Source: Christensenella sp. UBA7703 (GTDB lineage Bacteria; Bacillota; Clostridia; Christensenellales; CAG-138). Taken from it: a stretch of 64,000 bases of DNA. The DNA lies in NCBI GenBank assembly GCA_002482505.1, contig DLGD01000037.1:78929-142928 (forward strand). The letters run 5' to 3'. Below the pieces are notes generated by a model. It did no database searches. It saw only the letters and a program-made list of their open reading frames with translations, and was not told the origin of the DNA. A program made the position numbers and the translations under genes. Shown piece after piece: positions 51,557-61,500 of this stretch. Positions within the stretch are counted from its first letter, which is position 1. Every line of letters starts with the position of its first letter.

Positions 51557-52263
51557 TGATCAAACAGCAGCAGATTTACGAGGGCAAAGCGAAAAAAGTC
51601 TACGCGACCGATGATCCCAAGATCGTCATCGTGGACTACAAGGACGACGCAACGGCGTTCAACGGCCTCAAAAAAGGCACCATCGCGGGAAAAGGCGTGG
51701 TTAACAACAAAGTCTCCAACCACTTTTTCCGCCTGCTGGAGAAACAAGGAATTCCGACGCACTATATCGAGCAGCTATCCGATCGGGAGACAGCCGTGCG
51801 CCGCGTGGAGATTTTACCCGTCGAGGTGATCGTGAGAAACCGCGCCGCAGGAAGTTTCAGCAAGCGCATGGGTGTTGCGGAGGGCACGGCGCTTGCCTGC
51901 CCGATTTTGGAATACAGCTACAAGAACGACGAGCTGGGCGACCCGTTCATCAACTCCTACTACATCCGCGCGCTGAACATCGCAACCGACGAAGAGATGG
52001 AGCAGGTGAAGACCTTCTCGTTTCAAATCAACGATATTTTGAAATCGTATCTGGACGAGCTCGGCATTGAGCTGATCGATTTCAAGCTGGAGTTTGGCCG
52101 GTTTGACGGAAAGGTGATCCTTGCGGACGAGATTTCGCCGGATACCTGCCGCTTCTGGGACAAGGCCACGGGCAAAAAGCTGGACAAAGACCGCTTCCGC
52201 CGTGATCTTGGCGACGTGGAGGAGGCATACCACGAGATCATCCGCCGCCTGATGGGGGAATGA
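51553..52263 (+). CDS. purC: SAICAR synthetase
   Basis: Ligates aspartate to CAIR using ATP. 236 residues, typical bacterial length. Motifs include YEGKAKKVY near the N-terminus, VEVIVRNRAAGSFSKR and ADEISPDTCRFWD. ATGA overlap with purE upstream and with purF downstream indicates translational coupling. Two consecutive ATGs (51553, 51556) are possible starts. Confidence 0.96.
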   Translation: MMIKQQQIYEGKAKKVYATDDPKIVIVDYKDDATAFNGLKKGTIAGKGVVNNKVSNHFFRLLEKQGIPTHYIEQLSDRETAVRRVEILPVEVIVRNRAAGSFSKRMGVAEGTALACPILEYSYKNDELGDPFINSYYIRALNIATDEEMEQVKTFSFQINDILKSYLDELGIELIDFKLEFGRFDGKVILADEISPDTCRFWDKATGKKLDKDRFRRDLGDVEEAYHEIIRRLMGE

Positions 52264-53723
52264 GCATGCGTTTGCCTTTGCATCCGCCCGCGCAATACGA
52301 GCGGCTCAAGCCGGACGACGACTGCATGCGTGAAGAATGCGGCGTGTTTGGCATCTATTGTAACGGCAGCGGGCAGGACGCGGCGGAGGCCGCCTACTAT
52401 GGCTTGTTTGCGTTGCAGCACCGCGGGCAGGAGAGCGCGGGCATCGCGATCTCGCGCAAGAGTAAGATCGAGTGCCATAAGGCGATGGGGCTCGTCAGCG
52501 GACGTTTTTGTGACGGACTGGCCGCGCTCAAGGGCAGCAGCCTTGCCATCGGGCACGTGCGCTATTCCACGATGGGAGAGAGTCTGCTCGTCAACGCGCA
52601 GCCGCTGGTGGTGGAGTCCCCGCTTGGCCCGCTCGCGCTCGCGCACAACGGCAACATCATCAACGCAAAGGAGCTGCGCGAGGAGCTGGAGGCGGAGGGC
52701 GTGACCTTTCAGACCACCATTGATTCGGAGATCATCGCGGCCTTGATCGCGAAAAACAGTGGCAAAGGCCTCTTTGAAAGCATTTCGCAGGCGATGGAAC
52801 GGCTCAAGGGCAGCTATGCGCTCGTGCTGATGACGAAGGATTCGCTCATCGGCGTGCGCGATCCCAAGGGTATGCGCCCGCTCGCGCTCGGCAGCCTCAA
52901 CGGAGCGTATGTGCTTGCGTCGGAGTCCTGCGCGTTTGACACCATCGGCGCGGAGTTCATCCGCGATGTGCGCCCGGGCGAGATCATCGTGGTTAATCAC
53001 GCGGGGCTCAAGGCGCATCAGGCCGTTCGCTCGGCGGATACCGCGCTGTGTATCTTTGAATACGTCTATTTTGCGCGGCCGGATTCGGACATCGACGGTA
53101 TCTCCGTCCATAAAGCGCGGGAGCGCGCGGGGGAACTCCTCGCGATTTCGTCCCCGGCGGAGGTGGACGTGGTCTCCGCCGTGCCGGATTCGTCCTTGCC
53201 CGCCGCGATGGGTTATGCGCGTCAGGCGAACCTTCCGTTTATCATCGCGCTCTCCAAAAACCGCTACATGGGACGCACGTTTATCGAGCCATCGCAGGAT
53301 CGGCGGGAGATGGACGTCTCCCTCAAGCTCAGCGCGCTCAAGCGAAATGTGCGCGGAAAGCGCGTGCTGCTGGTGGACGATTCCATCGTGCGCGGCACGA
53401 CGAGCAAGTACATCGTCGATATGCTCAAGACCGCCGGCGCAAAAGAGGTACATCTGCGCATCAGCTCGCCGCCTGTCATGCACCCGTGCTGCTTTGGCAT
53501 CGATACCTCGTCTTATGAGCAGCTCATCGGCGCGAATCATTCCATCGAGGAGATTCGAAAGTTTATCGGCGCGGATTCGTTGAGCTATTTGAGCATTGAA
53601 GATTTGCACAAAACCGTGGAGTGCGCGGCGTGCAATTTCTGCGCGGGCTGCTTCAACGGCAAATACCCGGAGGACGTCTCCGCCTTGATTAAGCGAGACG
53701 GCAAACACATTCTGGATCGCTAA
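52260..53723 (+). CDS. purF: Amidophosphoribosyltransferase, iron-sulfur type
   Basis: Commits PRPP to purine synthesis. 487 residues. An N-terminal propeptide of 26 residues ends before Cys27 in REECGVFGIY, the Ntn nucleophile exposed by self-cleavage. The phosphoribosyltransferase motif is RVLLVDDSIVRGTT. Cysteines in HPCCFGID and CAACNFCAGC fit the [4Fe-4S] ligands of the B. subtilis enzyme, whose oxygen lability suits an anaerobe. Starts within purC's stop codon. Confidence 0.96.
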   Translation: MSMRLPLHPPAQYERLKPDDDCMREECGVFGIYCNGSGQDAAEAAYYGLFALQHRGQESAGIAISRKSKIECHKAMGLVSGRFCDGLAALKGSSLAIGHVRYSTMGESLLVNAQPLVVESPLGPLALAHNGNIINAKELREELEAEGVTFQTTIDSEIIAALIAKNSGKGLFESISQAMERLKGSYALVLMTKDSLIGVRDPKGMRPLALGSLNGAYVLASESCAFDTIGAEFIRDVRPGEIIVVNHAGLKAHQAVRSADTALCIFEYVYFARPDSDIDGISVHKARERAGELLAISSPAEVDVVSAVPDSSLPAAMGYARQANLPFIIALSKNRYMGRTFIEPSQDRREMDVSLKLSALKRNVRGKRVLLVDDSIVRGTTSKYIVDMLKTAGAKEVHLRISSPPVMHPCCFGIDTSSYEQLIGANHSIEEIRKFIGADSLSYLSIEDLHKTVECAACNFCAGCFNGKYPEDVSALIKRDGKHILDR

Positions 53724-53739
53724 AGGGGGATTTTTTCAC

Positions 53740-54750
53740 ATGCCGGTGACCTATGAGCAGGCGGGCGTGAGTGTGGAGGCGGGCTATGAAGCCGTGCGCC
53801 GCATGAAAGCCTATGCCGAGGCGACGTTTGACGGGAATGTGCTGCAATCCCTGGGTTCGTTTGGCGGCATGTATTCGCTGGGGGAACAGGTGCTGGTCTC
53901 CGGCACGGACGGGGTCGGCACGAAACTCAAGGCGGCGTTTGCGCTGGACAGGCACGACACCGTGGGCATCGACTGCGTGGCGATGTGCGCCAACGACGTG
54001 GTTTGCCACGGGGCAAAGCCGCTGTTCTTCCTCGACTATATCGCAACGGGTAAGCTCGTGCCGGAAACAGCGGCAAGCATCGTCAAAGGCGTTGCCGACG
54101 GCTGCCTTCAGGCGGGTTGCGCGCTCATCGGCGGGGAAACCGCCGAGATGCCGGGGTTTTATCCCGCAGGCGAATACGACCTCGCGGGCTTTTGCGTCGG
54201 GATCGTAGACAAAGCGAAGCTGATCGACAACTCTCGCGTCCGGGCGGGTGACACAATCCTTGCGCTCGCGTCCTCCGGCGTGCATTCCAACGGGTTTTCG
54301 CTCGTGCGAAAGCTGATCCCGATGGAGAAAACCAAGCTTGAGGAATACAGCGCGGAGCTCGGCAAAACGCTGGGTGAAGCGCTGCTCGCGCCGACGATGA
54401 TCTACGTCAAGCCCATCCTCTCGTTGATCGACGCGGTGGAGGTACACTCCATCGCGCACATCACCGGCGGCGGGTTTATCGAGAATATTCCGCGCAGCAT
54501 CCCCAAAGGCTTAACCGCAAAGATCGAAAAAAGCGCCGTGCGCGTGCCGCCGGTGTTTCGCCTGCTGCAACGTCTTGGCGAGCTGGACGAAGCGCACATG
54601 TTCAACACCTTCAATATGGGGGTTGGCATGACCGTCACTCTCCCGCAGGCGCAGGCGGAAAAAACCATCGCGCACCTTGGCGCAAACGGCGTGGAAGCGT
54701 ATGTCATCGGCGAGGTCGTCTGCGGCGATGAGGGCATCATTCTATGCTAA
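53740..54750 (+). CDS. purM: Phosphoribosylaminoimidazole synthetase (AIR synthetase)
   Basis: ATP-dependent cyclisation of FGAM to AIR. 336 residues. Recognisable segments are VSGTDGVGTKLKAAF, CANDVVCHGAKPLFF, GGETAEMPGFY and AHITGGGFIENIPR. ATG 53740 follows AAAGGGGG. Ends 7 bases inside purN. Confidence 0.96.
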   Translation: MPVTYEQAGVSVEAGYEAVRRMKAYAEATFDGNVLQSLGSFGGMYSLGEQVLVSGTDGVGTKLKAAFALDRHDTVGIDCVAMCANDVVCHGAKPLFFLDYIATGKLVPETAASIVKGVADGCLQAGCALIGGETAEMPGFYPAGEYDLAGFCVGIVDKAKLIDNSRVRAGDTILALASSGVHSNGFSLVRKLIPMEKTKLEEYSAELGKTLGEALLAPTMIYVKPILSLIDAVEVHSIAHITGGGFIENIPRSIPKGLTAKIEKSAVRVPPVFRLLQRLGELDEAHMFNTFNMGVGMTVTLPQAQAEKTIAHLGANGVEAYVIGEVVCGDEGIILC

Positions 54751-55388
54751 AGGCGAAGATCGCCGTGCTCGTCTCCGGCGGGGGAACAAACTTGCAGGCG
54801 CTGATCGACGCGCAGGAGAGCGCACGGTTGAGTAGCGGGCAGATCGCGCTCGTGATTGCGACGCGGCAGGACGCATTTGCCCTCCTTCGGGCCAAGCGGG
54901 CGGAGATTCCGGCCGAGACGGTGGAACGCGCGGCGTATCCCTCTCAGGAGGCGTTCGAATCGCGCTTGCTGGAGTTGCTGGCGGCGAACGGGGTCGATCT
55001 TGTCGTGCTCGCGGGTTTCCTGCAAATCCTCTCGGCAGATTTTGTTTCGCACTATCCGGATCGCATCGTCAACGTGCATCCTTCGTTGATTCCCGCCTAT
55101 TCCGGCAAGGGGTATTACGGCATCAAGGTACACGAGGCGGTGCTGGCGGCGGGAGAAACGGAGACGGGCGCCACCGTACACATGGTCAACGAAGTGCCAG
55201 ACGGCGGCAAAGTCCTGATGCAGCAGCGCGTGCCGGTCTTCCCGAGTGACACGCCAAAGACACTTCAACACCGCGTGATGGAGCAGGCAGAGTGGCGGCT
55301 GTTACCGCGCGCGGTGGAGAGACTTTGTGCGGATTTGGTAGAGCAAGGCGTGATAAGGAGCGAAGATGAAGCAACAGAGCCTATTTGA
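54744..55388 (+). CDS. purN: Phosphoribosylglycinamide formyltransferase
   Basis: Uses 10-formyl-THF to formylate GAR. 214 residues. VLVSGGGTNLQALID is the phosphate-binding start; VVLAGFLQIL and IVNVHPSLIPAY carry the catalytic Asn/His region, GATVHMVNE the Asp loop. It overlaps purM by 7 bases and the next gene by 23 bases. Confidence 0.95.
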   Translation: MLKAKIAVLVSGGGTNLQALIDAQESARLSSGQIALVIATRQDAFALLRAKRAEIPAETVERAAYPSQEAFESRLLELLAANGVDLVVLAGFLQILSADFVSHYPDRIVNVHPSLIPAYSGKGYYGIKVHEAVLAAGETETGATVHMVNEVPDGGKVLMQQRVPVFPSDTPKTLQHRVMEQAEWRLLPRAVERLCADLVEQGVIRSEDEATEPI

Positions 55389-56091
55389 AGCAATCGGAAA
55401 CAATCCCTATCCCGGGCGCGGGATCATTCTCGGGCAAACGCCGGACGGCACGCAGGCTGTACTCGCCTATTTCATCATGGGGCGCAGCGCGGGCAGCCGA
55501 AGCCGCGCTTTTAAAAAAGACGGTGACAACCTAGCCATTCGCATGCTGGACGGCGGGAAGATCGCCGACACTAGCCTGATTTTCTATACACCGTTAAGGA
55601 CGCGGGCGCACGCTGTCGTCGTCACCAACGGCGACCAGACGGACACCATCTGCGCGGCACTGGCGGAGGGAAAAACGGTTGAAGACGCGCTGGCAACGCG
55701 CACGTTTGAGCCGGACGCGCCGCATTTTACCCCGCGCATCAGCGGCATGCTGGACTTCTCCGACGGCTTCTCCTACAAGCTTTCAATTTTGAAATCGGGC
55801 GACGCCGAGGGAAAGACAACCCTCCGCCAGACATTTGCCTACGAACCGCTAGCGGGAACGGGGCATTTGATCCATACCTATGCAGGGGACGGAGACGTTT
55901 TGCCGAGCTTTTCCGGCGAACCGGTCGCGGTGGAGATGCAGAACGACTGCGCCGCATTTGCGCAGGCACTCTGGAATGCGTTGAACCCGGAGAATCGGGT
56001 TTCGCTCTATGTCAGATTCATCGATTTGGTGACGAATCGCTACGAAGATCGGATATGTAATCAATACGAGACACAAGGAGAACCGGCATGA
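55366..56091 (+). CDS. purO: IMP cyclohydrolase, PurO-like
   Basis: Closes the purine ring from FAICAR. 241 residues resembling archaeal PurO (IMP_cyclohyd family) rather than the N-terminal half of PurH: NNPYPGRGIILGQTPDG at the start, YFIMGRSAGSRSRAF, and the FTPRISGMLD region. It overlaps purN by 23 bases and the AICAR transformylase by 4 bases. With the next gene it substitutes for bifunctional PurH. Confidence 0.85.
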   Translation: MKQQSLFEAIGNNPYPGRGIILGQTPDGTQAVLAYFIMGRSAGSRSRAFKKDGDNLAIRMLDGGKIADTSLIFYTPLRTRAHAVVVTNGDQTDTICAALAEGKTVEDALATRTFEPDAPHFTPRISGMLDFSDGFSYKLSILKSGDAEGKTTLRQTFAYEPLAGTGHLIHTYAGDGDVLPSFSGEPVAVEMQNDCAAFAQALWNALNPENRVSLYVRFIDLVTNRYEDRICNQYETQGEPA

Positions 56092-57269
56092 AGGAATTGA
56101 CGCTCAAATACGGCTGCAACCCGCACCAGAAACCCGCGCGCATCTATGCGGAGGCGGGCGAACTGCCCATCACGGTGCTCAACGGTCAGCCGGGGTATAT
56201 CAACTTTCTCGATGCGCTCAACGCCTGGCAGCTCGTTCGTGAAATCAAGGAATCGCTGGGGTTACCCGCGGCAACGTCGTTTAAGCACGTCAGCCCGGCG
56301 GGCGCGGCGGTTGGGCTGCCGCTGAGCGAGATCGACCAGATCGCATGCGCGGTGGACGACATCGCGGGGCTGAACGATTCGCCCGTTGCCTGCGCCTATG
56401 CACGCGCGCGGGGAACCGACAGGATGTCCTCGTTTGGCGATTTTATCGCGCTGAGCGATGTTTGCGACGCGACCACGGCGCGTATCATCAAGCGCGAGGT
56501 CTCGGATGGTATACTCGCGCCGGGATATACGGCGGAAGCGCTCGAGATCCTGAAAACCAAGCGAAACGGCAACTACGCCGTGATCCAAATCGATGAGGAT
56601 TACGCGCCGGAGGGCATGGAGCGCAAGCAGGTGTTCGGAGTGACGTTTGAGCAACCACGCAATACGGCCAAGATCGACCATTCGCTGTTGCAAAACCCCG
56701 TGACCGCGATAACAGAGGTTAGCGAGGCAGCCAAGCGGGACATGATCCTCGCCCTTATCACGCTCAAATACACCCAGTCCAACTCCGTCTGTTTCGCGGC
56801 AAACGGGCAGACCATCGGCGTTGGCGCGGGGCAGCAGAGCCGGATTCACTGCACGCGGCTTGCGGGGGAAAAGGCAGATATCTGGTGGCTCAGAAGAAGC
56901 GCACAAGTGCTCGATCTCCCATTTTTGCCGGAGGTCAAGCGACCGGAGCGGGACAACATGATCGATCAATACATCGGTTCGCGCGGCGGCCCGGGCTGCG
57001 GTGAAACGGGCTGGGAGGCGTATTTTTCGCAGAAGCCGGTGCCGATGACGCAGGAACAGCGCGCAAATCATCTTGCTTCGCTTTCGGGCGTTTCGCTGGG
57101 CAGCGACGCGTTTTTCCCGTTTGACGACAACATCGAGCGTGCGCACCAGAGCGGCGTGCAGTTCATCGCCCAGCCCGGCGGTTCTGTGCGGGACGTGGAC
57201 GTAATCGCTGCTTGTGATCGTTACAAAATCGCGATGTTCTTCACCGGCATGCGGCTGTTTCATCATTGA
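56088..57269 (+). CDS. Stand-alone AICAR transformylase
   Basis: Formylates AICAR with 10-formyl-THF. 393 residues, corresponding to the C-terminal transformylase domain of PurH only. YGCNPHQKPARIY is the opening motif; the catalytic pair lies in FKHVSPAGAAVG; YTQSNSVCFAANGQTIGVGAGQQSRIHC and GVQFIAQPGGSVRDVD are diagnostic. No MGS-like cyclohydrolase domain is present. ATGA overlap with the PurO-like gene. Confidence 0.93.
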   Translation: MKELTLKYGCNPHQKPARIYAEAGELPITVLNGQPGYINFLDALNAWQLVREIKESLGLPAATSFKHVSPAGAAVGLPLSEIDQIACAVDDIAGLNDSPVACAYARARGTDRMSSFGDFIALSDVCDATTARIIKREVSDGILAPGYTAEALEILKTKRNGNYAVIQIDEDYAPEGMERKQVFGVTFEQPRNTAKIDHSLLQNPVTAITEVSEAAKRDMILALITLKYTQSNSVCFAANGQTIGVGAGQQSRIHCTRLAGEKADIWWLRRSAQVLDLPFLPEVKRPERDNMIDQYIGSRGGPGCGETGWEAYFSQKPVPMTQEQRANHLASLSGVSLGSDAFFPFDDNIERAHQSGVQFIAQPGGSVRDVDVIAACDRYKIAMFFTGMRLFHH

Positions 57270-57310
57270 CAGCGCACGCGATACAAGAGAATAACGATAG
57301 GAAAACGCGT

Positions 57311-58594
57311 ATGAATCTGATGATCGTTGGCGGCGGCGGGCGCGAACACGCGCTGCTGGAACAGCTGCGCAAAAACCCGCGGGTAGATAGAATTTACGCG
57401 CTGCCCGGCAACGGCGGCATGGCGGCGCACGCCGAGTGCGTGCCGATCCGCGCCACGGATATCGACGGCATCGTCGCGTTTGCGTCGGAGCATGCCATCG
57501 ACTTCGCGGTAATCGGCCCCGACGATCCGCTGATTGCGGGCGTTTGCGACCGGCTCCGCGCGGCCAATATCCGCTGCTTCGGGCCGAGCAAAGCCGCCGC
57601 CGCAATCGAGGGCAGCAAGAGCTTTGCGAAGAATCTCATGCGAAAGTATGGCATTCCGACCGCTGACTATGCGGTGTTTGACAGCGCGGCGGACGCATAT
57701 GCCTATCTTGCGGCTGCCAATTATCCGGTCGTGATTAAGGCGGATGGTCCCGCGCTGGGCAAGGGCGTGGTGATTGCAAACACGCGCGAGGAAGCGCTTT
57801 TAGCCGTGCGCGCGATGATGGAAGAGGGCGCGTTTGGATCAAGCGGTAGCCGCGTAGTCGTGGAGGAATACCTCACGGGAGTTGAGGCGAGCGTGCTCGC
57901 GCTCACCGATGGGACGACGCTGATCCCGCTGATCTCCGCGCTGGACCACAAGCGCGCGCTGGACGGCGATTTGGGACTCAACACGGGCGGAATGGGCGCG
58001 CTTGCGCCGAATCCATATTATACGACGGAGCTTGCCAGAGCTTGCATGGAGCTGATCTATCTGCCAACCATGCGGGCGATGAACGCGGAGGGGAAGCCGT
58101 TTTCCGGCTGTTTGTTCTTCGGGCTGATGCTGACACAGCACGGGCCGAAGGTGATCGAATACAATTGCCGCTTCGGAGACCCGGAAACGCAGGCGGTTTT
58201 ACCGCTGCTGGAGACGGATTTGCTGGAGAGCATGCTCGCGGTGGAAGACGGCAGGCTTGCCGAGGTGCCGGTGCGCTTTCGCGCCGGCTCCGCCTGCTGC
58301 GTGGTGCTCGCGAGCGAAGGATACCCCGGCGCGTACCAAACGGGGTTTGAAATCTCTCTGGGGGATGCAACACGCGCGAAAAACGTGTTTGTCTATCATG
58401 CGGGAACGAAGCAAGAGCAGGGCAGGCTCGTCACATCCGGCGGGCGCGTGCTTGGGATTACGGCGGTCGGCGCGAATGCGCGAGGAGCGCAGCGCGCTGC
58501 CTATGCGGCGGCGGGGCAAATCCACTTTATGCACGCAGTTTGCCGCCGCGATATCGGAGAGCGCGCCATCCTTTGGGCGGAACGGGGAGAGTGA
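57311..58594 (+). CDS. purD: Phosphoribosylamine-glycine ligase
   Basis: Makes GAR from phosphoribosylamine and glycine. 427 residues; ATP-grasp domain. Begins MNLMIVGGGGREHALLEQL; VVIKADGPALGKGVV and FFGLMLTQHGPKVIEYNCRFGDPETQAVLP are hallmark. ATG 57311 has AGGAAAA upstream; the longer frame overlapping the previous gene is less likely. Confidence 0.95.
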   Translation: MNLMIVGGGGREHALLEQLRKNPRVDRIYALPGNGGMAAHAECVPIRATDIDGIVAFASEHAIDFAVIGPDDPLIAGVCDRLRAANIRCFGPSKAAAAIEGSKSFAKNLMRKYGIPTADYAVFDSAADAYAYLAAANYPVVIKADGPALGKGVVIANTREEALLAVRAMMEEGAFGSSGSRVVVEEYLTGVEASVLALTDGTTLIPLISALDHKRALDGDLGLNTGGMGALAPNPYYTTELARACMELIYLPTMRAMNAEGKPFSGCLFFGLMLTQHGPKVIEYNCRFGDPETQAVLPLLETDLLESMLAVEDGRLAEVPVRFRAGSACCVVLASEGYPGAYQTGFEISLGDATRAKNVFVYHAGTKQEQGRLVTSGGRVLGITAVGANARGAQRAAYAAAGQIHFMHAVCRRDIGERAILWAERGE

Positions 58595-58599
58595 ATACG

Positions 58600-61500
58600 A
58601 TGGTTCATCGCATCTATGTAGAAAAACAGCCGCAATTCGCGCAGGAATCGACGGCAATGCTGGCGGATATCCGCAACATACTCGGTATTTTGCGCATCAC
58701 GGGGCTTCGCATCCTGAATCGTTACGACGTGGAGGGAATCAGCGACGCCCTGTTTGCTGCCTGCCGGTATACGGTGTTTGCCGAGCCGCAGACGGACTTG
58801 GTCTATGACGAACTCCCGCAGGACGCTGATGCGATGTTCGCGGTGGAGTATCTGCCGGGGCAGTTTGACCAGCGGGCGGAGGCCTGCGCGCAGTGCATCG
58901 CGTTGCTGAGCCAGCAGGAAGCACCCGCCGTGCGCACTGCGCGGGTTTATCTGCTGCTTGGCAAATTGGACGAGGCGGAGCGCGAGGCAATCCGGCGCTA
59001 CATCATCAACCCAGTCGAAGCGCGGGAAGCTGCGCTTGAACAGCCGGAGACGCTTGTTTTGCGCGCGGAACAGCCGGAAAAGATTCCCGTTTTGAACGGG
59101 TTTCGCGGGTTGGATGAATCAGGCCTTGGCGATTTGATCGCGCAATACGGGCTTGCTATGGACTTGGATGATCTGCTCTGCTGCCAAAGCTATTTTCAAG
59201 CCGAACGGCGCGACCCGACGCTGACGGAGTTGAAACTGCTCGACACCTATTGGTCGGATCACTGCCGGCATACGACGTTTTTGACCGTGCTGGATAAGGT
59301 GGCGTTTGATGACCCGCGCGCAAAAAAAACATATGAAACCTATCTCGCTTTGCGCGAACAGCTCGGTATTACTAAGCCCGTGACGCTGATGGATCTGGCG
59401 ACGATTGGAGCAAAGTGGCTCAAAACACAGGGAAAGCTGGAGCGGCTGGATGTTTCCGACGAGATCAACGCCTGTACGGTGAAAACCACAATCGCGGTGG
59501 ATGGCAAGCCGGAGGACTGGCTCGTGCTCTTCAAGAACGAAACGCACAACCACCCGACCGAGATTGAACCCTTTGGCGGGGCGGCAACCTGCATCGGCGG
59601 CGCGATACGCGACCCGCTCTCCGGTCGCGCGTTTGTCTATCAGGCGATGCGGCTCAGCGGTGCGGCCGACCCGCGCACGCCGTATGGCGAGACGCTGCCG
59701 GGCAAGCTCCCGCAGCGAAAAATCGTCACCACGGCCGCTGCGGGATACAGCTCCTACGGCAACCAGATCGGACTTGCGACAGGGCTGGTTGACGAAATCT
59801 ATCACGAAGGGTTCGTAGCCAAGCGTATGGAGATCGGCGCGGTGGTCGGCGCGGCGCCCGCGCAGAACGTCCGGCGGGAAACGCCGAGTGCGGGAGATGT
59901 CGTCCTGTTGCTCGGCGGCAAAACCGGACGCGATGGCTGCGGCGGGGCGACGGGCTCCTCCAAGGCGCACTCGTCCGATTCGCTCTCGTCCTGTGGTGCG
60001 GAGGTGCAAAAAGGCAACGCGCCGGAGGAACGAAAGCTCCAGCGGTTGTTTCGAAATCCGAAGGCGTCGCTCCTGATCAAGCGCTGCAACGACTTTGGCG
60101 CGGGCGGCGTTTCGGTCGCCATCGGTGAACTTGCCGACGGCGTGGCGGTCGATCTGGATCGCGTACCCGTGAAGTATGAGGGGCTCGACGGAACCGAACT
60201 CGCCATCAGCGAATCGCAGGAGCGCATGGCGGTTGTCGTATCGCCCGCGGATGAGGCGGCGTTTCTTGCGCTCGCGGAGGCGGAAAACCTGCAAGCCACG
60301 CGCGTTGCCGTGATCATCGCAGAGCCGCGGCTCACGATGGCGTGGCAGGGTGAGTGGATTGTCGATCTCAAACGAAGCCTACTCGATAGCAACGGCGCGC
60401 AGAAGCGCACGCATGTTTACGTAACCGCGCCGTATATGAAAGAACACAACGCAGACGAAGTCCCGTTTGCCGCGCGCTATCACGCGCTGGTGTCCGGCTT
60501 GGAGTTCTGCTCCCGCCGAGGGTTGAGCGAACGGTTTGACTCCACGGTCGGAGCATACTCGGTGCTGTTGCCGTTTGGCGGCGCGCGGCAGAAAACGCCC
60601 GCGCAGGCGATGGCGGCAAAGCTGCCGCTGTTGCGCGGCGAAACCAACGCCTGCACATGGATGGCGTGGGGATATGATCCGCTGCTGAGCGAAGCGTCGC
60701 CCTACGCGGGCGGGTATGCCGCCGTGGTCGCGTCTCTGGCAAAGCTTGCGGCAGCGGGCGCGCCGCCGGAGGAGCGGTACCTGAGCTTTCAGGAATATTT
60801 CGGCAAGCCGGGCCTCGATCCCGCGCGTTGGGGAAAACCCACCGCTGCTCTGCTTGGCGCGCTGCAGGCGCAGCTCGACTTTGGCGTTGCTGCCATCGGT
60901 GGGAAGGACAGCATGAGCGGTTCGTTTGAGTCGCTGGATGTGCCGCCGACGCTCATCTCCTTCGCGCTGGGCGTAGGTACGACGGACACTGTGCTCTCAC
61001 CGGAATTCAAGCGCGCGGGTTCGCACGCCGTGTTGCTTGCGCCCAAGATGCGTACGGATGGGCTGCCAGAGGCAGAGTCTATGCGGGCGCTGCTCTCGCA
61101 AGTCTATGCTCTGATTGCAAGCAAGCGCGTTCGTGTGGCGTATGCGCTTGGTCGAGGCGGCGTTGCGGAGGCGGTGTTCAAGATGTGCCTCGGCAACGGG
61201 TTGGGTTTTCGTTTTGCAGAGCACATCTCGCAGGAGGAATTGTTTATGCCGCGTCTTGGCGCGTTCGTCTTGGAGCTTTGTGGCGGCGATGTCGTCGGAA
61301 CCCCGCTTGGCGAAACGCTTGGCACAAGCGTGATTTCTTGGCACGGAGAAGAGATCGATCTGGCGCAGCTGGAAGAATCGTATGATCAAACGCTGGAGGA
61401 CGTGTTTCCCACGCGCACGAAACACGCCGCGATCACAACCGAGATTCCCGTCCGGCATACTGACAATCCGACCAAACCCCGCGCGGGTGTGCTCGGCAAG

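Noticed and set aside
52023..53708. A 561-codon open frame on the minus strand opposite purF
   Set aside because: Full overlap with purC/purF, composition of a shadow frame; purF reading frame is unambiguous.
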